Positions 11,361 through 23,957 of a stretch of 64,000 bases of DNA are shown here, piece by piece. How positions within the stretch are numbered: the first letter of the stretch is position 1; each line of letters starts with the position of its first letter. Under the pieces are notes generated by a model. That model was not told the origin of the DNA. It saw only the letters and a program-made list of their open reading frames with translations, and made no database searches. Made by a program: the position numbers and the translations under genes. The DNA lies in assembly GCA_003999685.1 (NCBI GenBank), contig CP021221.1, positions 744,001 to 808,000 on the forward strand, given 5' to 3'. This DNA is from Taiwanofungus camphoratus. Its lineage: Eukaryota > Basidiomycota > Agaricomycetes > Polyporales > Taiwanofungaceae.

Positions 11361-13249
11361 TGCTTGGAGTCTCACAATTACTGCACTTCCACGACCTTAG
11401 GCGTCAGCGACAGAGACTCTACGTTAGAAGGGGCACGCTAGGCGACATCGACTCGGAGACAGGGGACAAGTCACCTATATGCCGCCGCTGTCAACAGCAC
11501 ACCGGGAGCTCGGGGAAGAAGCGGAAAGGTATTGCAGTAGCAGATGTTCCAGAGCGGCTGGTTGAAAGGCCCAGAAAATCATAGCTTGTAACGAGATAAA
11601 ACAATTCTGGAAATATTACCATATAAGAAAATTATTCGGTGGGGGGGGGGGGGGGGGGGGGGGGGCAGTGTATAACAGGGATCCTGGGACAGGGGACAAA
11701 ACAATGAATAGGCGTCAGCAACAGGGCCTCCGGGACAGGGGACGTCGCCTAAGGTCGTGGAAGTACAGTATTGTTTCTGGCTTCCGTAACAGGTATCCTC
11801 ATGCTCCTACGATTTGTACTCACTACTCATTTTCTGGCGCTCGTACAATGCAGTGTTTTTGGGCTTTTCATTATTGCGTGGACGAACCTAAGCATACTGG
11901 CGTGCATACCCATGGTGATGGTGGTGGTTTACATAGTGACAACAAGCCCCATACACAGAAAATCTGGCTCCGCAATCCCCTCTGGGATGATGTCTACTCT
12001 CCGGTAGATCGAGCTAATGAATACTGCTGCATGACAGTTGACACATCATGACGCCGACTTTTGCTCCTTGCGGGCTTTTCGCTGGAACACAACACATAAA
12101 TAATAATTGCAGGCAATAGACCGAGGGAGACACACCGATCCCGTCAACGCGTACTTGGCGTTGCGGCGGAACTGAAAACAAGCCAGACTGAGTGACTGAG
12201 TCCTTCTGCTGCGGAGAGTCAGCGCACCTTAGGGTCAACCTACATGGTGATAATGTCAGTAATGCATCCGAAGTAAAATTGACATAGCATCACATACACC
12301 CTTCATCGAGCGCGTCCTGTAGCTCTGAGGCTTCTTGATACCATTGCGATGAGCCTTCCTGGTCTGGTTGTGATTGGTATGACTGAAGCGCGTGACATCG
12401 TCCTGTTAGTATGCCCAGACTCTTTGGGAAGCCAGAATAGGACTCCGATCTGGAAAACATACTTCTTAGATTTGGCCATGGCGTCGTGGAAGCTGGTCTT
12501 GAGGATGCGGACTGTTACCGGTGGCGAGCGCACTATCCCTGCCCTGGGAAATTGTGACGGCTGCGGCTGAGAAACTGTGCAGTTGCAAAACCGGCATCTT
12601 CCGTATGACAATTACTATATTGGAATTCTTGATTCGGGAGTACTTAGATAGAAATTGCCTTCAAACATGATCATAAACTGATGCCGCGGAACAGTGCTTA
12701 GTTCAACAGTCCCATGGGTACTTATCGTTCTGAGCGAATGAACAGGTTCTATAAGGCTGTGGTAATTCAAGGACCATAGCATGGTGAGAGTATGCATCAA
12801 ACTTGTTTAGATTTAACGAGACTCGTCAAACCCAAAAACGCTGTTATAAATTCCCAGAATTCAAAGACGGATGCTCCAAATAGTATCTACTAATCGTTGA
12901 TTGCTCGGACCCATGGGATAGCGTAAAGGGTTCAGGAATCACTCGATCGCAGTTCCGTGGGGTGAAAATGCAAATGCCCACACCAAATAGTAGGCTTTCG
13001 ATTGGACCTCACGCGCTGTCGGCAGAGCTCGGCCGGATAAGCAATGGCAGGGTATACTTTGTAACAACAGGTGTTATTAGCCCACTCAATTTACTTACTG
13101 GGTGGCTAAGTAATCTCTTCAACCCGAGTCATTTCTTCTACATACGCGCGCTGAGTCAGGTCTCGAATTTACTCTGGCAATATTTAGGTACACTGACTAT
13201 ATCTACTTGAGAGGAAGTCTCTACCCAATTGCTCATATTGACCACCATC
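11361..13249. other. Intergenic gap with repeats, no gene seen
   Basis: The gap lies between the TFIIIC subunit and LEU1. It holds a G25 homopolymer, an inverted repeat around it and several copies of the 10-mer GACAGGGGAC. A short open frame at 11771-12007 is rich in hydrophobic residues but has no family motif, and I do not call it a gene. The right part should hold the LEU1 promoter. Confidence 0.5.
11379..11770. repeat. Inverted repeat enclosing a G25 tract
   Basis: A 25-bp arm at 11379-11403 is repeated in reverse complement at 11746-11770 with one mismatch. Between the arms lie G25 (11641-11665), three GACAGGGGAC copies (near 11458, 11689 and 11733) and a direct near-repeat of GGCGTCAGC. 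The element is about 392 bp. I cannot assign a transposon family, and no target duplication is obvious. Confidence 0.6.
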
Positions 13250-15965
13250 ATGCCTGCCCCAGTCCAGCAACCCCGCACCCTTTACGATAAAATCTGGGAT
13301 GATCATGTTATGTACGTGATCTTCGGGATTAGCGTTCTGAAGTGCACTCATAGCCTGCTGATATCAGCGATGTCCAGGACGATGGCCTGGCCCTTATTTA
13401 CATCGACAGGTGTGTGCTGCAAGCCAGCCTACCTTCTCCATGTTCTGAACACACTCTATTGATAGGCACTTGGTGCATGAAGTGACTAGTCCGCAAGCGT
13501 TCGAAGGACTGTACGCCGCATACGCTTCCTACTCGTCTGCTTCCTAATCTGAAAGTGTACACAGTCGGAACGCAGGTCGCAGTGTTCGTCGCCCTGACTG
13601 TACCTTGGTGACTGTGGACCACAATGTGCCGTAAGTGCATATTAACCTTGTCGTCTGGGCTGCAGATTGACACCAGGAGCTAGTACTGTATCGCGTAAAA
13701 ACTTTACCACGGTGGAGTCTTTTATCGCCCAACCTGATTCACGCGCACAATGTCAGGCTTTGGAGGAGAACGTGAAGGAGTTCGGGCTGACTTACTTTGG
13801 CATGAAGGACAGACGACAAGGTGCATTTCGTGTAACTTTAATTAGTGACTCAATATTGACAACATCGATGAAGGAATTGTCCATATCATCGGCCCCGAAC
13901 AAGGGTTTACTGTATGTGTCAATTATATTCACATTTGAGTATTCATGCTAAGTCGAGATCATCAGCTTCCTGGCATCACTTGTGTGTGCGGCGATTCACA
14001 TACATCGAGTGAGTAGCGTCAAATATATCTTGACAAGTCTGTTTTACTCATGTAAGAGCCTCCAGCACATGGTGCATTTGGGTCTCTTGCCTTCGGAATC
14101 GGGACATCTGAGCTCGAGCACGTGCTGGCGACACAAACTCTTCTGCAGAAGAAGAGCAAAAACATGCGTATCACTGTGGAGGGCACTTTGCCCGAGGGTG
14201 TGACATCAAAGGATGTGGTCCTGCATATCATCGGTGTCATCGGCACTGCTGGTGGTACTGGTTGTGTAGTCGAGTATGCCGGTAACGTCATCCGGGGATT
14301 TAGCATGGAGGCGCGTATGAGTATGTGCAACATGAGCATCGAGGGCGGTGCGCGTGCAGGTATGATCGCACCAGATGAAGTCACCTTCAACTACCTCCGC
14401 AACCGCCCGCTCGCGCCAAAAGGCGAAGTATGGGACCGCGCGGAGGCGTACTGGCGCACCCTGAAGACAGACAACGGCGCAAAATTCGACATCGAGGTCA
14501 ACATCCATGCCGAGGATATCTTGCCGACGGTCACCTGGGGCACCTCGCCGCAGGATGTTGTCGCCATCACCGGCGCCGTCCCTGATCCCGCGAAGATCAC
14601 CGACGAGAAGAAGCGTGCCAACGTTGAGCGCGCATTGAAGTACATGGGTCTCACGCCGAACACACCGATGCAGGACATCAAGATCGATAAGGTGTTCATC
14701 GGCTCATGCACGAACAGCCGTATTGAAGACTTGCGTTCAGCGGCGCGGGTTATCCTCGCCGCTGGCCCTGACGCGAAGGTTGCGGAGGGCGTTTCTGCGA
14801 TGGTCGTCCCGGGGTCGGGACTGGTCAAGCAGCATGCGGAGGCAGAGGGCTTGGATGCGATCTTCAAGCGTGCAGGTTTTGAGTGGCGCGAGGCGGGCTG
14901 CTCGATGTGCTTGGGTATGAACCCTGACAAGCTCGAGCCTGAAGAACGCTGTGCGAGCACGAGCAATCGTAACTTCGAGGGCCGGCAAGGACCCCGCGGC
15001 CGGACACATCTCGTCAGTCCGGCGATGGCTGCTGCCGCCGCGATGACGGGCAAGCTGGCTGATGTCCGCAAGTTTTTGGGTGGTGATACCGAGACGGCAC
15101 CCAAGCTGAAGATTACGAGTGCTTTTGAATTTTTGACGGACCCGGTTCTCCCGTCCCCCGGGCCAGAAAATGTGGCGAAGACCTCGTCGTCGTCCGAGAA
15201 GCCGCTGCCCGCTGCTGAGGCGCCCTCGAGCGTTGCTCCCTTCAAGGTTCACAAGGGCATCGCTGCGCCCTTGCATATCGAGAACGTTGACACAGACATG
15301 ATCATTCCTGCGGTCTTCTTGAAGACGTTGAAGCGAACTGGACTTGCAAACGCTTTATTCTATGCCCTACGTAGAAACCCTCAAACGGGCGAGAAGTCTG
15401 ACTTCATTCTGAATCGAGAACCTTACACGCAGGCAAAAATATTGGTCTGCGATGGTCCCAACTTTGGTTGCGGTAGTTCTCGCGAACACGCTCCATGGGC
15501 ATTGTTAGTTTGCTCCGATGATTATCTTTGTCTGAATCCTGATTCTGACTACTTTGTTACAGGAAAGACTTTGGTATTCTTTGCGTCATCGCCCCCAGCT
15601 TCGGCGATATCTTCCGTAATAACACAATGCAAAACGGCATGCTGCCAGTGATCCTTCCAGAGACACAATGTCGTATCCTTACAGAGGATGCAGAGGCTGG
15701 AATGGAGCTTGAAGTTGACCTCGAGAAGCAGGAGGTCCGGCGACCAAATGGCAGGGGTGCCTTCCCCTTCACCATCGACCCCTTCCGTAGACATTGCTTG
15801 CTGAATGGCCTAGACGATATCGCCCTGACCCTTCAGAAGGTGGGCTCTATTGAAGAGTTTGAGCAACGGAGGAGCCAAGTGTGGCCTTGGCTAGACGGGT
15901 TTGGGTACAAGGGGACCAAGATTCCGGTCGTTCCAGAGAAGAATGCCAAAAAGATGGAATGGTGA
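13250..15965 (+). CDS. LEU1: 3-isopropylmalate dehydratase (Leu1)
   Basis: The gene encodes an aconitase-superfamily enzyme that isomerises 2-isopropylmalate to 3-isopropylmalate in leucine synthesis. Early exons give [40 protein letters not shown] and [10 protein letters not shown] long exon from about 14.1 to 15.5 kb carries the rest of the large-subunit-like half. It includes the 4Fe-4S ligand motifs GSCTNSR and CSMCLGMN (Cys-x2-Cys), and [18 protein letters not shown] linker of low complexity is followed by the swivel domain with [14 protein letters not shown]. One short intron precedes the last exon ([20 protein letters not shown]). Fungal Leu1 fuses both bacterial subunits (LeuC and LeuD) in one chain, as here. 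The enzyme is cytosolic, and no presequence is seen. Expression is probably under Leu3-type control, not visible here. Confidence 0.95.
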
Positions 15966-16073
15966 GCGGACTCGCGTGTAAAACTACGGTGCCTGTATGT
16001 CTGGTTGTATATCATGCTTTGAGTCGAGCTTTGTGTGATGTCCTTGCGACTTTCATTGAACTTGCTCATAACA

Positions 16074-19000
16074 ATGGCGGACCATGTCGGGAACGGTGAA
16101 GGTATAGGCTATTATGAGAGCCACGTGGAGGATTTGAGGACGCAGCGAGCGCAGCAGAGCGCGTCGTTGGTGGGCGTGACAGCGCGTCTTGTCGTCGGAG
16201 TCGCCGTTGCAGCGGATGCAAATCTGACGGTAGCAGTGTCGACAAATCCGACTGTCGGATGTGGCCTCCTCTTCTCTCTCTCGTACTCTTCAGGCAAGAA
16301 GATGAGCGCGGTCAGCCTGCAGACGAGTACCAGTTATCCCTTGTCTTCCGATGAGAGCTCGTATAGTAACAATAACCAAGGTAGGCTTCTGTTCTCGTGC
16401 CGAGCTTTCAGAAAGTTCATTGATGGCCCCATGGTGCTTCTCAAGCACCGCAGTTGCGTCCGAAAGTGATTCGACGCGAAACCGACAACATCCTTTCGTA
16501 CTATCAGTCAGAACATGCTGGGCGGACTTACCTGGCCTCTGATGCTGGTGATAGCGTTTCCGCCCCATCACTCATGAGAGAGGCATCTTCCGACTCTCAT
16601 TCCTCCTCCGAGTACTCGTCTGACTCTCTAGATCGCCATGTCGACACGCTTTCACACGCAGCCAACAAGGAACTGCCTTCAGAAAGCTCACATACGAGGC
16701 GGCCAAGTGTGCCGTCAGAGCGTGGTGCAGACCGGCGCCGCCTCGCTATCGTGGAATTGGACTCCACGGCGCCTTTGTCCGTTCACCGCAAACGAAGTCA
16801 ACGAGCCAACGAACCCGAGACCGAACCCAGAGGCGGTTCAATGACGTCCGCCACTATCCATACAAGGCGAGGAATTCATGTCGACGGCCTTGCCCTAGTT
16901 GCCCCTCCAGACGCGTCTCCGAGGACATACACAGACCTGACACCTCCATCTACTGCGCCTCTCTTCACTGACCGGGATACTACTTCCTCTCATTCCGTAT
17001 CACACCAGCGTTCTATTTCAGAAGCTACTCATGTCACAAGTCGGTCACGGCTTCATCACCAGTCGTCTCGGGACATTGGCATCGTAGGGATGGTATCTTC
17101 AGTCCCAGAGGTCGCGGAGCCTGAGACGTCAATAGGCAGCGAGTACCAGGGACATTCAAGTGGTGAGGGTCTTAGAGTCCCTGTCTTCCAGACTCCCGCC
17201 GATTCCAGGTCGCCATCTCCTGACAATAGAGCAACTGTCCTTTCTGGCTCAAGTCCTGCTGGCCTTCACCCAACGTTCAGCCACAATTCCCTTCCTACTC
17301 CAGATCAACTCGGCATCGAACAGCAAGTCAGCACCCCTGCTGTTGGAGAGTACAAAGAAATCTCACAGCCGGTTGTCGGACCCGTGACAAGTCTAGCATC
17401 AGATGCCATACGGCGAGACCAAGGACGAAATATCACATCTGTCCCTCCAAATATGAGGGCTGCCTCAACGGTGCCCTCACATGCGTCCTCGAGTCCCTAT
17501 TCTTCTCGTGCCACGTCTTCATACCGTTACTACGAGCCAGGAACACACTCCATCGCAGGGCCTCCGCCTCCACCCCCGGAACCAATCCCACTCTTTGATC
17601 CTGATGTTCATGTGCGATCGCCTTCAATTGCCCCTCCACGACCTCCCCGCCTTCATGGACCCCTCTTCACTGGCCCTGGGCATGATATGCAGGCTATTAA
17701 AGAGGCACTGCAACTGCCTAAGTCGGTGTCTGCAGCGCTAGCGCATATTTCACCCCCAGATTCGCCGAAACGCTCGAGCGCAGGCTTGTCGAAGGAGATC
17801 CCAGAATCGGCAGGGGAACATGAGGAGGCAAGGTATGTCTTTCTGGTGCTTCTTTAGCACATTCATGGAGCTGAAGAGTACTTGTCCGCTAGACCCTCCA
17901 ATGCACTGTCCTCATCCAGATCAATACATAGGAGGGAGGGGGCATTTCCGCCATCGACGATCTGTCCTTCACTGTCTACGCCGATATCGGTTAAGATTTC
18001 AGAACCTGACGCTGACGACCCCAGGTCGCCCATGCAGACGGACGAGGAATCAATTTTGTTTGTCAAGAGTGTCTCGCAGAAGGCAGATGCATCTAACCAT
18101 GCTAAAGAAGCGTATACCTCGTCAGATCATACGCTTTCCGCTCGAAGATCTGGCCTGGAGCTTCGCAGGGAGAGCAGTTGGGTTAGTCTCAGTCAGGAGG
18201 CAATCAAGCGGACAGTGTCACCAAACGGTGGTGCTGAAATCCTACCGGACGTCTCGATCGCTGGTTCATCAACTTCTTCTGTTTCCGCCACATCTCCGAC
18301 CCCTCCGCCGAAAAGCATCAAAGGTTCTGAAGATGAGAGGACGCCAGGCTCAAATTATGGTGGCAATACATTCAAAGCAACGCTGACTAACTTGAAGCGC
18401 TTCTCGGCTTTGCCGCGGACACCGTCAACTATGTCAGTCACAAAGTCACCTAGCTTACGACAATCTAGGACACCCTCTCCTTCAGTTATTCCTATTCGGC
18501 CACCGCGACCGAGGATCAGGTCGGCATGGCCGGATGCAATGCAATGCAAGGACGTAACGTCCAAGAAGAGTGCATTGGAACGTTCTATGGGCTATGCGCG
18601 AAAAATTAATGAATTAGCAATGTATGACTGCGGCTTAGGGGAGTGGGTTCAGGCCAAGAAGCATCCAGGTGTGCCTCATTGACTGTAGTGATACTGCTAA
18701 TGTTTGAGGATTAACGTTTTGAGTAGCCCCCAGCGCACGGAGTAGCGCGACGCGTATAACGTTAACACCAGCAACTCCTTCCATTCGCACACATGCTGGT
18801 CAACCCAGGCATACATCTCACGGCTCCATGGCGTCAGAGATGACCTTCCCAATACGTCCGGACGCTTATACAGCAACCGACCTTTCAATGCGACCTACCG
18901 ATGTCGTATCGCCCAACACTCCGCCATCAACACTCCCATACCCAGCATTAGCTCAAGCTCAGAATCGCATGGGTACGTTTCGATCGTCCACCATGATGCC

Positions 19001-19565
19001 CTCCTATTCGCGGTCGCTGCAGATTCCGCTCTCAGGCGGCAAAAGCAGTGGTGGATTTTTCTCCTCCATTGGCAGGAAGACCAGCGTGAAGAAAGACAGG
19101 TCCGTCTTAGGTCCTGCATCGCCTGCCAGAGTATTGTCCAAGCGCAATGCTGCGGCGAATATAAACAGCCGACCTCCGCCAGTTCAGATTACGACAAGTC
19201 CAGTGGTGCCGGGCGGTCCACGCGCGGCGCCAAGCAAAATTCAGCGTTCTCAGACATTCTCTGCATCGACTACACCTCCCCAACCCGATCCCGCTCCGCC
19301 ATCTGCAAGCAATAGTCGCCCCAATCGTCAGAGTGCGGTGGCGCGGCGACCGTCACTATTCGCTAGAGCCCGTGCAGGGCCTGTTGCTACCGCTTCCACC
19401 GTTACGAGCCCTGACTTCGAACAACAAGTTAATAGACTGGCCGAGCTTTTGCCCCAGGCGGATAGGAATGTTTTGGCGGGCTATCTGCGTAGGGCCGGTC
19501 AGGACATTTTGGCCATTGGCCAATACCTGGAGGACGAGAAGAATGGCACACTGCGTTATGACTAG
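16074..19565 (+). CDS. Large Ser/Pro-rich protein with CUE/UBA-like C-terminus
   Basis: Four main exons fit: from 16074 to the GGTAGG donor near 16380, from about 16450 to 17832, from about 17872 to 18670, and from about 18836 to 19565. The protein starts MADHVGNGE and is very rich in Ser, Pro and Arg, which suggests long disordered regions. It has proline runs (PPPPPPEP, PPRPPR) and a conserved-looking block SALERSMGYARKINELAMYDCGLGEWVQAKK. The C-terminus reads VNRLAELLPQADRNVLAGYL, then RRAGQDILAIGQYLEDE. This has the spacing of a three-helix CUE or UBA domain, so ubiquitin binding is possible. I do not recognise the family. The first exon and the long third intron are the least certain parts. 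Confidence 0.7.
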
Positions 19566-19790
19566 CAATATTTTACCTTCGTTCATGTTATCAACTGATT
19601 TATGTTTTCCACCTCCCATTATGGGCATTGTATTGATTCTTGGGTACGATGGACAATACATTCGCACTAAGCAGTCCAAAGTAGGATTTGTATTTATACC
19701 CCTTCGCACTTTGTACTATTATACGTTGAACTTCATCGTACAGAGGACGGATGCACGCATATAAAACACTTTCCAAACGGAATATCCTGC

Positions 19791-21657
19791 TCAGCCTGCA
19801 ATGCCTGCGGGTCTGAACCCTCCACTAGTTCGCCTGGCAGATGGCGGTGCGAAAACTGTATGATGAACCTCAGTGATATACTTCATTTGCAAAAGTTCGG
19901 GGGTCTCACCGCGTTGAGGGGGTCGACTATTGCGTGCTTGAGGGAGAGACCACGTATTTGTGGCAGTTCGTGCAGATTGACGAGTGGAATTACCAAGGAG
20001 ATTCTCAACTTCACCGATACTGTCTGAATGATCTGATCTTGTAGTGCTGTTTGTTCTGAAGGAACGATCTGCCATTACATTGAAGGGCTGGCGCTGTGCA
20101 TTATGGCGTGGCTGCACAGGTCTCGGCTGACGCCAAGCAGAACCTTGCTGTATCGATGGTCCTATGGCGCGATTGGCGATGGGAGTACGTTGTATCTGTA
20201 CATGGAATGGTGACTTGAGATATTTTTGATGAACAAATGAAATGTCGAACACTGTTAGCTTCCATGTCTCCTACGACCGCCCCCACGTCAACAGCACCCA
20301 GAGTTGTTCCGAAAGGCATTCCTTGCCGCATCTTGTTTGTATGCTCATCAAGAGCAGACCTTTCCCCGGTATGGTTGGCGGGATTTTCATTTATAAGAGG
20401 TATAGCACTATCACCACCGACAACATTGGGGGCAAGGAGCGCCTTTCGTTTGATCTTGTCGTATTGAGTCTTGCAGAAGTATACCACATGCAGAAGCATG
20501 ACAGCAGAAAGTATCAAGAGCTATATACCTTAAGCTTTTGGTATTCCTTGTCCCGCTCCCTGAGGGAGTCTTGATGACTTGCTAGATTACGACGTTCTAG
20601 TTCTAGATCTCGTTCAAGCTCTAAATCCTCGTGAGATGGGCAAGGTATGCCAAACAGAAAGGAAATATGCAGCGCACGGGATACTTTGTTGTTCAGAAGG
20701 TTGATCTCCCCGTTCGCTGACGTTATTGTAATTCCACGAGGTAAAACGAGGAGTTCTGTGTATTCTTACCTTCCCTGATCACGTTCTCGAGCTGCTTCTG
20801 CAATTGTGCGTTCTTCTCGTTGAGATTACGATATACAGCATGCTGGAAAGAACTTTGCGGTGGTTTGTATCGATCGTGATCTGCAACCCGGAGATCCTTA
20901 CTGTTCTTGGTGAACTTGATACTGCCAGAACGACATGGCCCTAGACATATGTTATTACAATGCCCAAAAGTCGTTGATTTGAACAGTGGGATACCGGCTA
21001 CATATCTCTAGAATGATCGACGGATTCAATCCTGACAAAACTGACTATATCAGGCATGAGAGTCAATGTTCAGTGAATATATGCGCTCAAGCTCACTGTT
21101 TTATAATCGTTTGACGGGTGCAGCGAGCAGACCTGCAATGCATGGTGGATAAATGTCGAACTAAATCTCATTAACTTACCACTACATCGTCCCTGCACGA
21201 TGGAATATGATCAGTGTTTATGATACAGTACCCCCCCTTTGCGCTTACGGCTCGGTTAGAGATGTCTCGCAAGCTGTGGAATTTCGTCCTTCTGTCATGA
21301 AGAACTTGAATTCTGGATAAAGGCATACCTGGACATAATCTTGACGCATTGAAAAGCTCGTTGGCACAATCCACTGCAATACCATTGCTTTTGTTGTAGC
21401 GTCAATCAACACTTTCTCGTAGCAGCTTACCACAGAATATGTGGGAGCCTGATGTCCCGTTAGACACGATCGCGATGTGTACCAATCTACGAATGAAATC
21501 TTATAGAGACCATATTCAGAACGTACATGTGGTCTTCATCACGAAGTAGAGGCCCTCAATGTCACATTTGGATCCATGAGAGACCACAACGTACAACAAC
21601 CGCTTTCTCGGTGAGAGCTCTTCTGCATGTAAGCCTATTACACTTTAGGTTGTCCAT
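19791..21657 (-). CDS. HEI10: HEI10-like RING protein of meiotic crossover control
   Basis: At least twelve small exons on the minus strand join in frame. Exon edges with good support are 21595-21657, 21527-21533, 21431-21448, 21329-21373, 21249-21273, 21180-21192, 21097-21132, 20995-21044, 20902-20940 and 20770-20852, then the tail down to 19791. The N-terminus reads CNRLTCRRALTEKAVVTTC, SHIFC, DCANELFNASRLCPAC, a complete RING finger. After it come ETSLTEPDDVV, VCSLHPSNDYKT, SVLSGLNPSIILEICSRAMS, FWQYQVHQEHSFQHAVYRNL and the coiled coil NEKNAQLQKQLENVIREA. This order matches HEI10/CCNB1IP1, which marks and stabilises crossover sites on the synaptonemal complex. The tail is Arg, Ser and Pro rich and ends GGFRPAGIAG. 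The very small exons are typical of this gene in Agaricomycetes as far as I recall. An intron of 57 nt within the coiled coil is optional because it keeps the frame. Confidence 0.85.
21527..21533 (-). other. HEI10: Candidate 7-nt exon of HEI10
   Basis: On the minus strand ACCACAT lies between an AAG acceptor and a GTACGT donor. It encodes Thr-Thr and the first base of the RING Cys codon, giving KAVVTTCSHIFC. Flanking introns are 61 and 78 nt. Confidence 0.65.
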
Positions 21658-23957
21658 CGTGAAGAAAAGAACGAAGTCTCGGCGTATCGGGTCCAACCAG
21701 TCCTGTCAAGAGAAGCTGAGTTTCCAAGCGAGTACTGTTGTTGAGAGTGATGGGATATATCACAGACAAGAACTTAGATGGTGGTCGGAACGACCAGAAC
21801 GCGGGGCTCTGTAGCTTTGGCCGCCGCCTTGTGCTCCGTCGTCACTGCCCACGTGATCGCGCCAAGGCTTGGCGACATATTCGTTGGTCAGTTCAAAAAA
21901 CCTAGTACTCAGGAGAATTACACAATGGTACGGGCAACAAGTATACCTATAACGCCGTTCTCGACTATCTGACGCACATGAATATAGCCCCTGTCGCCTC
22001 TCCTTCCAATTACACAAACCTTGTACCGTGACTTCGATACCTCTAACAAGTGTTAGAGGATGGCTTCCCCTTCTGCGGATATCTCGACATACAGCTTATT
22101 CTGGCAGAACTTTCTCGTTTTGCCACCTGGTAACAACGAGGTGTGCTAGTGCTTCATGTGGCTTTACACGTTGCGTCCTGACATCCTGGCGGTTCTGGCA
22201 TCTGTCACCTGTCTGCAGTTAAGCTGCATCGGCGGCGAAGACTGGAACGACAACGACACGGAGGTCGTGTTCTACTAGCATCAACAGTGAAGGCAGCATA
22301 CATTCCTGAATGGGTGGAAAGACGTCCAGACTCGGCGTTGCTCGGGTGCCCGAATGAAGAATATGGTCTTGTCTCTCTGGAATGCCATTTCAACATATGC
22401 ACAAGATTCGGAAGTTGAATGTAGGGCTTTCTAGAAGACGCCTACTATTGTGAAATTGTCAGAAATCTTTCACTATCTCGGCACCTACTTGGACAATTCT
22501 CCTTCGCTCAAGGAGTGAACTTCTCAATGATGGAATGATCTAGTGATGCATTTATCTTCGCATCTCAAGATGAGGGTTTGCCGGGCCATCTTCCTTGACC
22601 ACTCGTTGTCTTGTCTAGAAGACTCTGAAATTTTTAGATGATTAGGTGGCGTATATGGCCGCTGCCGTTCTCTCGCGAAGTCTGAGATCGGTCTTTCGCT
22701 GCGTTTGCCTCGAAGAGGAAATTTCGGTCATCTGGATTACCCTGGTTTATTGTGCCGTCAATAAGCCCTCCAACAAGTCGTAGGGCCTGCACGGCTGCAC
22801 TGGCTGGGCCTTCCTGCTCGTGCCGGAATGGAAACACGCAGGGGGTAGGCTTTTTCAGAGCTATTATGTTGCCGTGTTAATGCATCATACCTCTAGCTTA
22901 CTTAGTGCAACCTCACAAGATCAAGTGCGTGACTCGACTTTTGCAATACCTAATTAAATTGCCAACGAATATCACAGCAATGTAAGCACTGTCTAGAACA
23001 TACACTAGATGTCAGACCTACTAGTCATAATAAGGTACGGAGATATTGAGATCACATCCGAGAACTCACTTCACGGGGATACTAAGGTCGCTACAGCACC
23101 CCAACGAAACGCTGTTACTACAACAAAGGTCTCCTCATCGACCTCTCGAAGCTGTTGACTTACTACCTCTTGTGTTGTTCCCCGTGAATGAAGCTTGGCT
23201 CAGCCAGCAAGAGTGAAATATCAATGCAAAAGAACCGGTACCAGATCTTGCATGAGGAACGGTCACGTGGTAGGGATCCGTACACGCCGCGTTCGTTCTG
23301 AATCCAGGAACTGTTTTTCCTCTGAGTTCTTATCCAGCAGCGGTTGAACACTTGATAGACATTGGCCTCCTGACCTTATTGACATGGCCATATACTTAGT
23401 GCGGTTGCCGAGGCTGTTTTGTCCCTGAACGGAGTCATCAAGAATAGCCCTGACAAATTCAATGACTTTACTCGCGGCGGGTTATCACCGATGGCCGCCA
23501 CTTCTACAATCACTTTATTGGCTTCTTTCCTCTACAATGTTATCATTCTAGAACTACGATATCGTCTTCCATGAGGTCTAGCCATGGGTGCTGTCCTATC
23601 TCAAGAATATGTCATCGCGAAGTACGTCTAGGGGCAGTGGGAAGGTATCTTTCCTGGATATACAATACCCGTGGCTTGATGATGCAAATAGGCAGAGAAG
23701 TGACCGCAAGTAGATGGTGCCGTGAATGCACCTGCGCACGATGCTCCGTTTTACACGGTGATGCCGGCGAAGGAATCCCAGGAAGGTGCACAACAAATGT
23801 GCATTGTACTTCTCGACATCGTGTACATACGACATCGGCGTTTCAAAGGGAATGACGATAACGGAACCCCACGTTGAACGAGAACTTCCAATATAAGTTC
23901 TCAGTCGGAAGAAGGTGCGCCGTCACAGTTGAATCGCCCGCTCTCCTTTGCTTGTCT
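21658..23957. other. Poorly preserved stretch with coding-like scraps
   Basis: No complete gene is visible. From 21778 a frame reads like a secreted protein (VALAAALCSVVTAHVIAPRL). After one apparent frame change it continues as NGTGNKYTYNAVLDYLTHMN and IAPVASPSNYTNLVP. At about 23400-23575 an open plus-strand segment reads AVLSLNGVIKNSPDKFNDFT and SPMAATSTITLLASFLYN. Both could be exons of unknown genes or remains of one. Stops between them are frequent, so I leave them uncalled. Confidence 0.35.

Noticed and set aside
11771-12007. Hydrophobic 78-codon open frame near the inverted repeat
   Set aside because: It has no partner exon, family motif or context. Short hydrophobic frames are common in T-rich noncoding sequence.
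14391-15245. 284-codon open frame on the minus strand
   Set aside because: It is antisense to the main LEU1 exon. High GC and codon bias of LEU1 explain the absence of stops.
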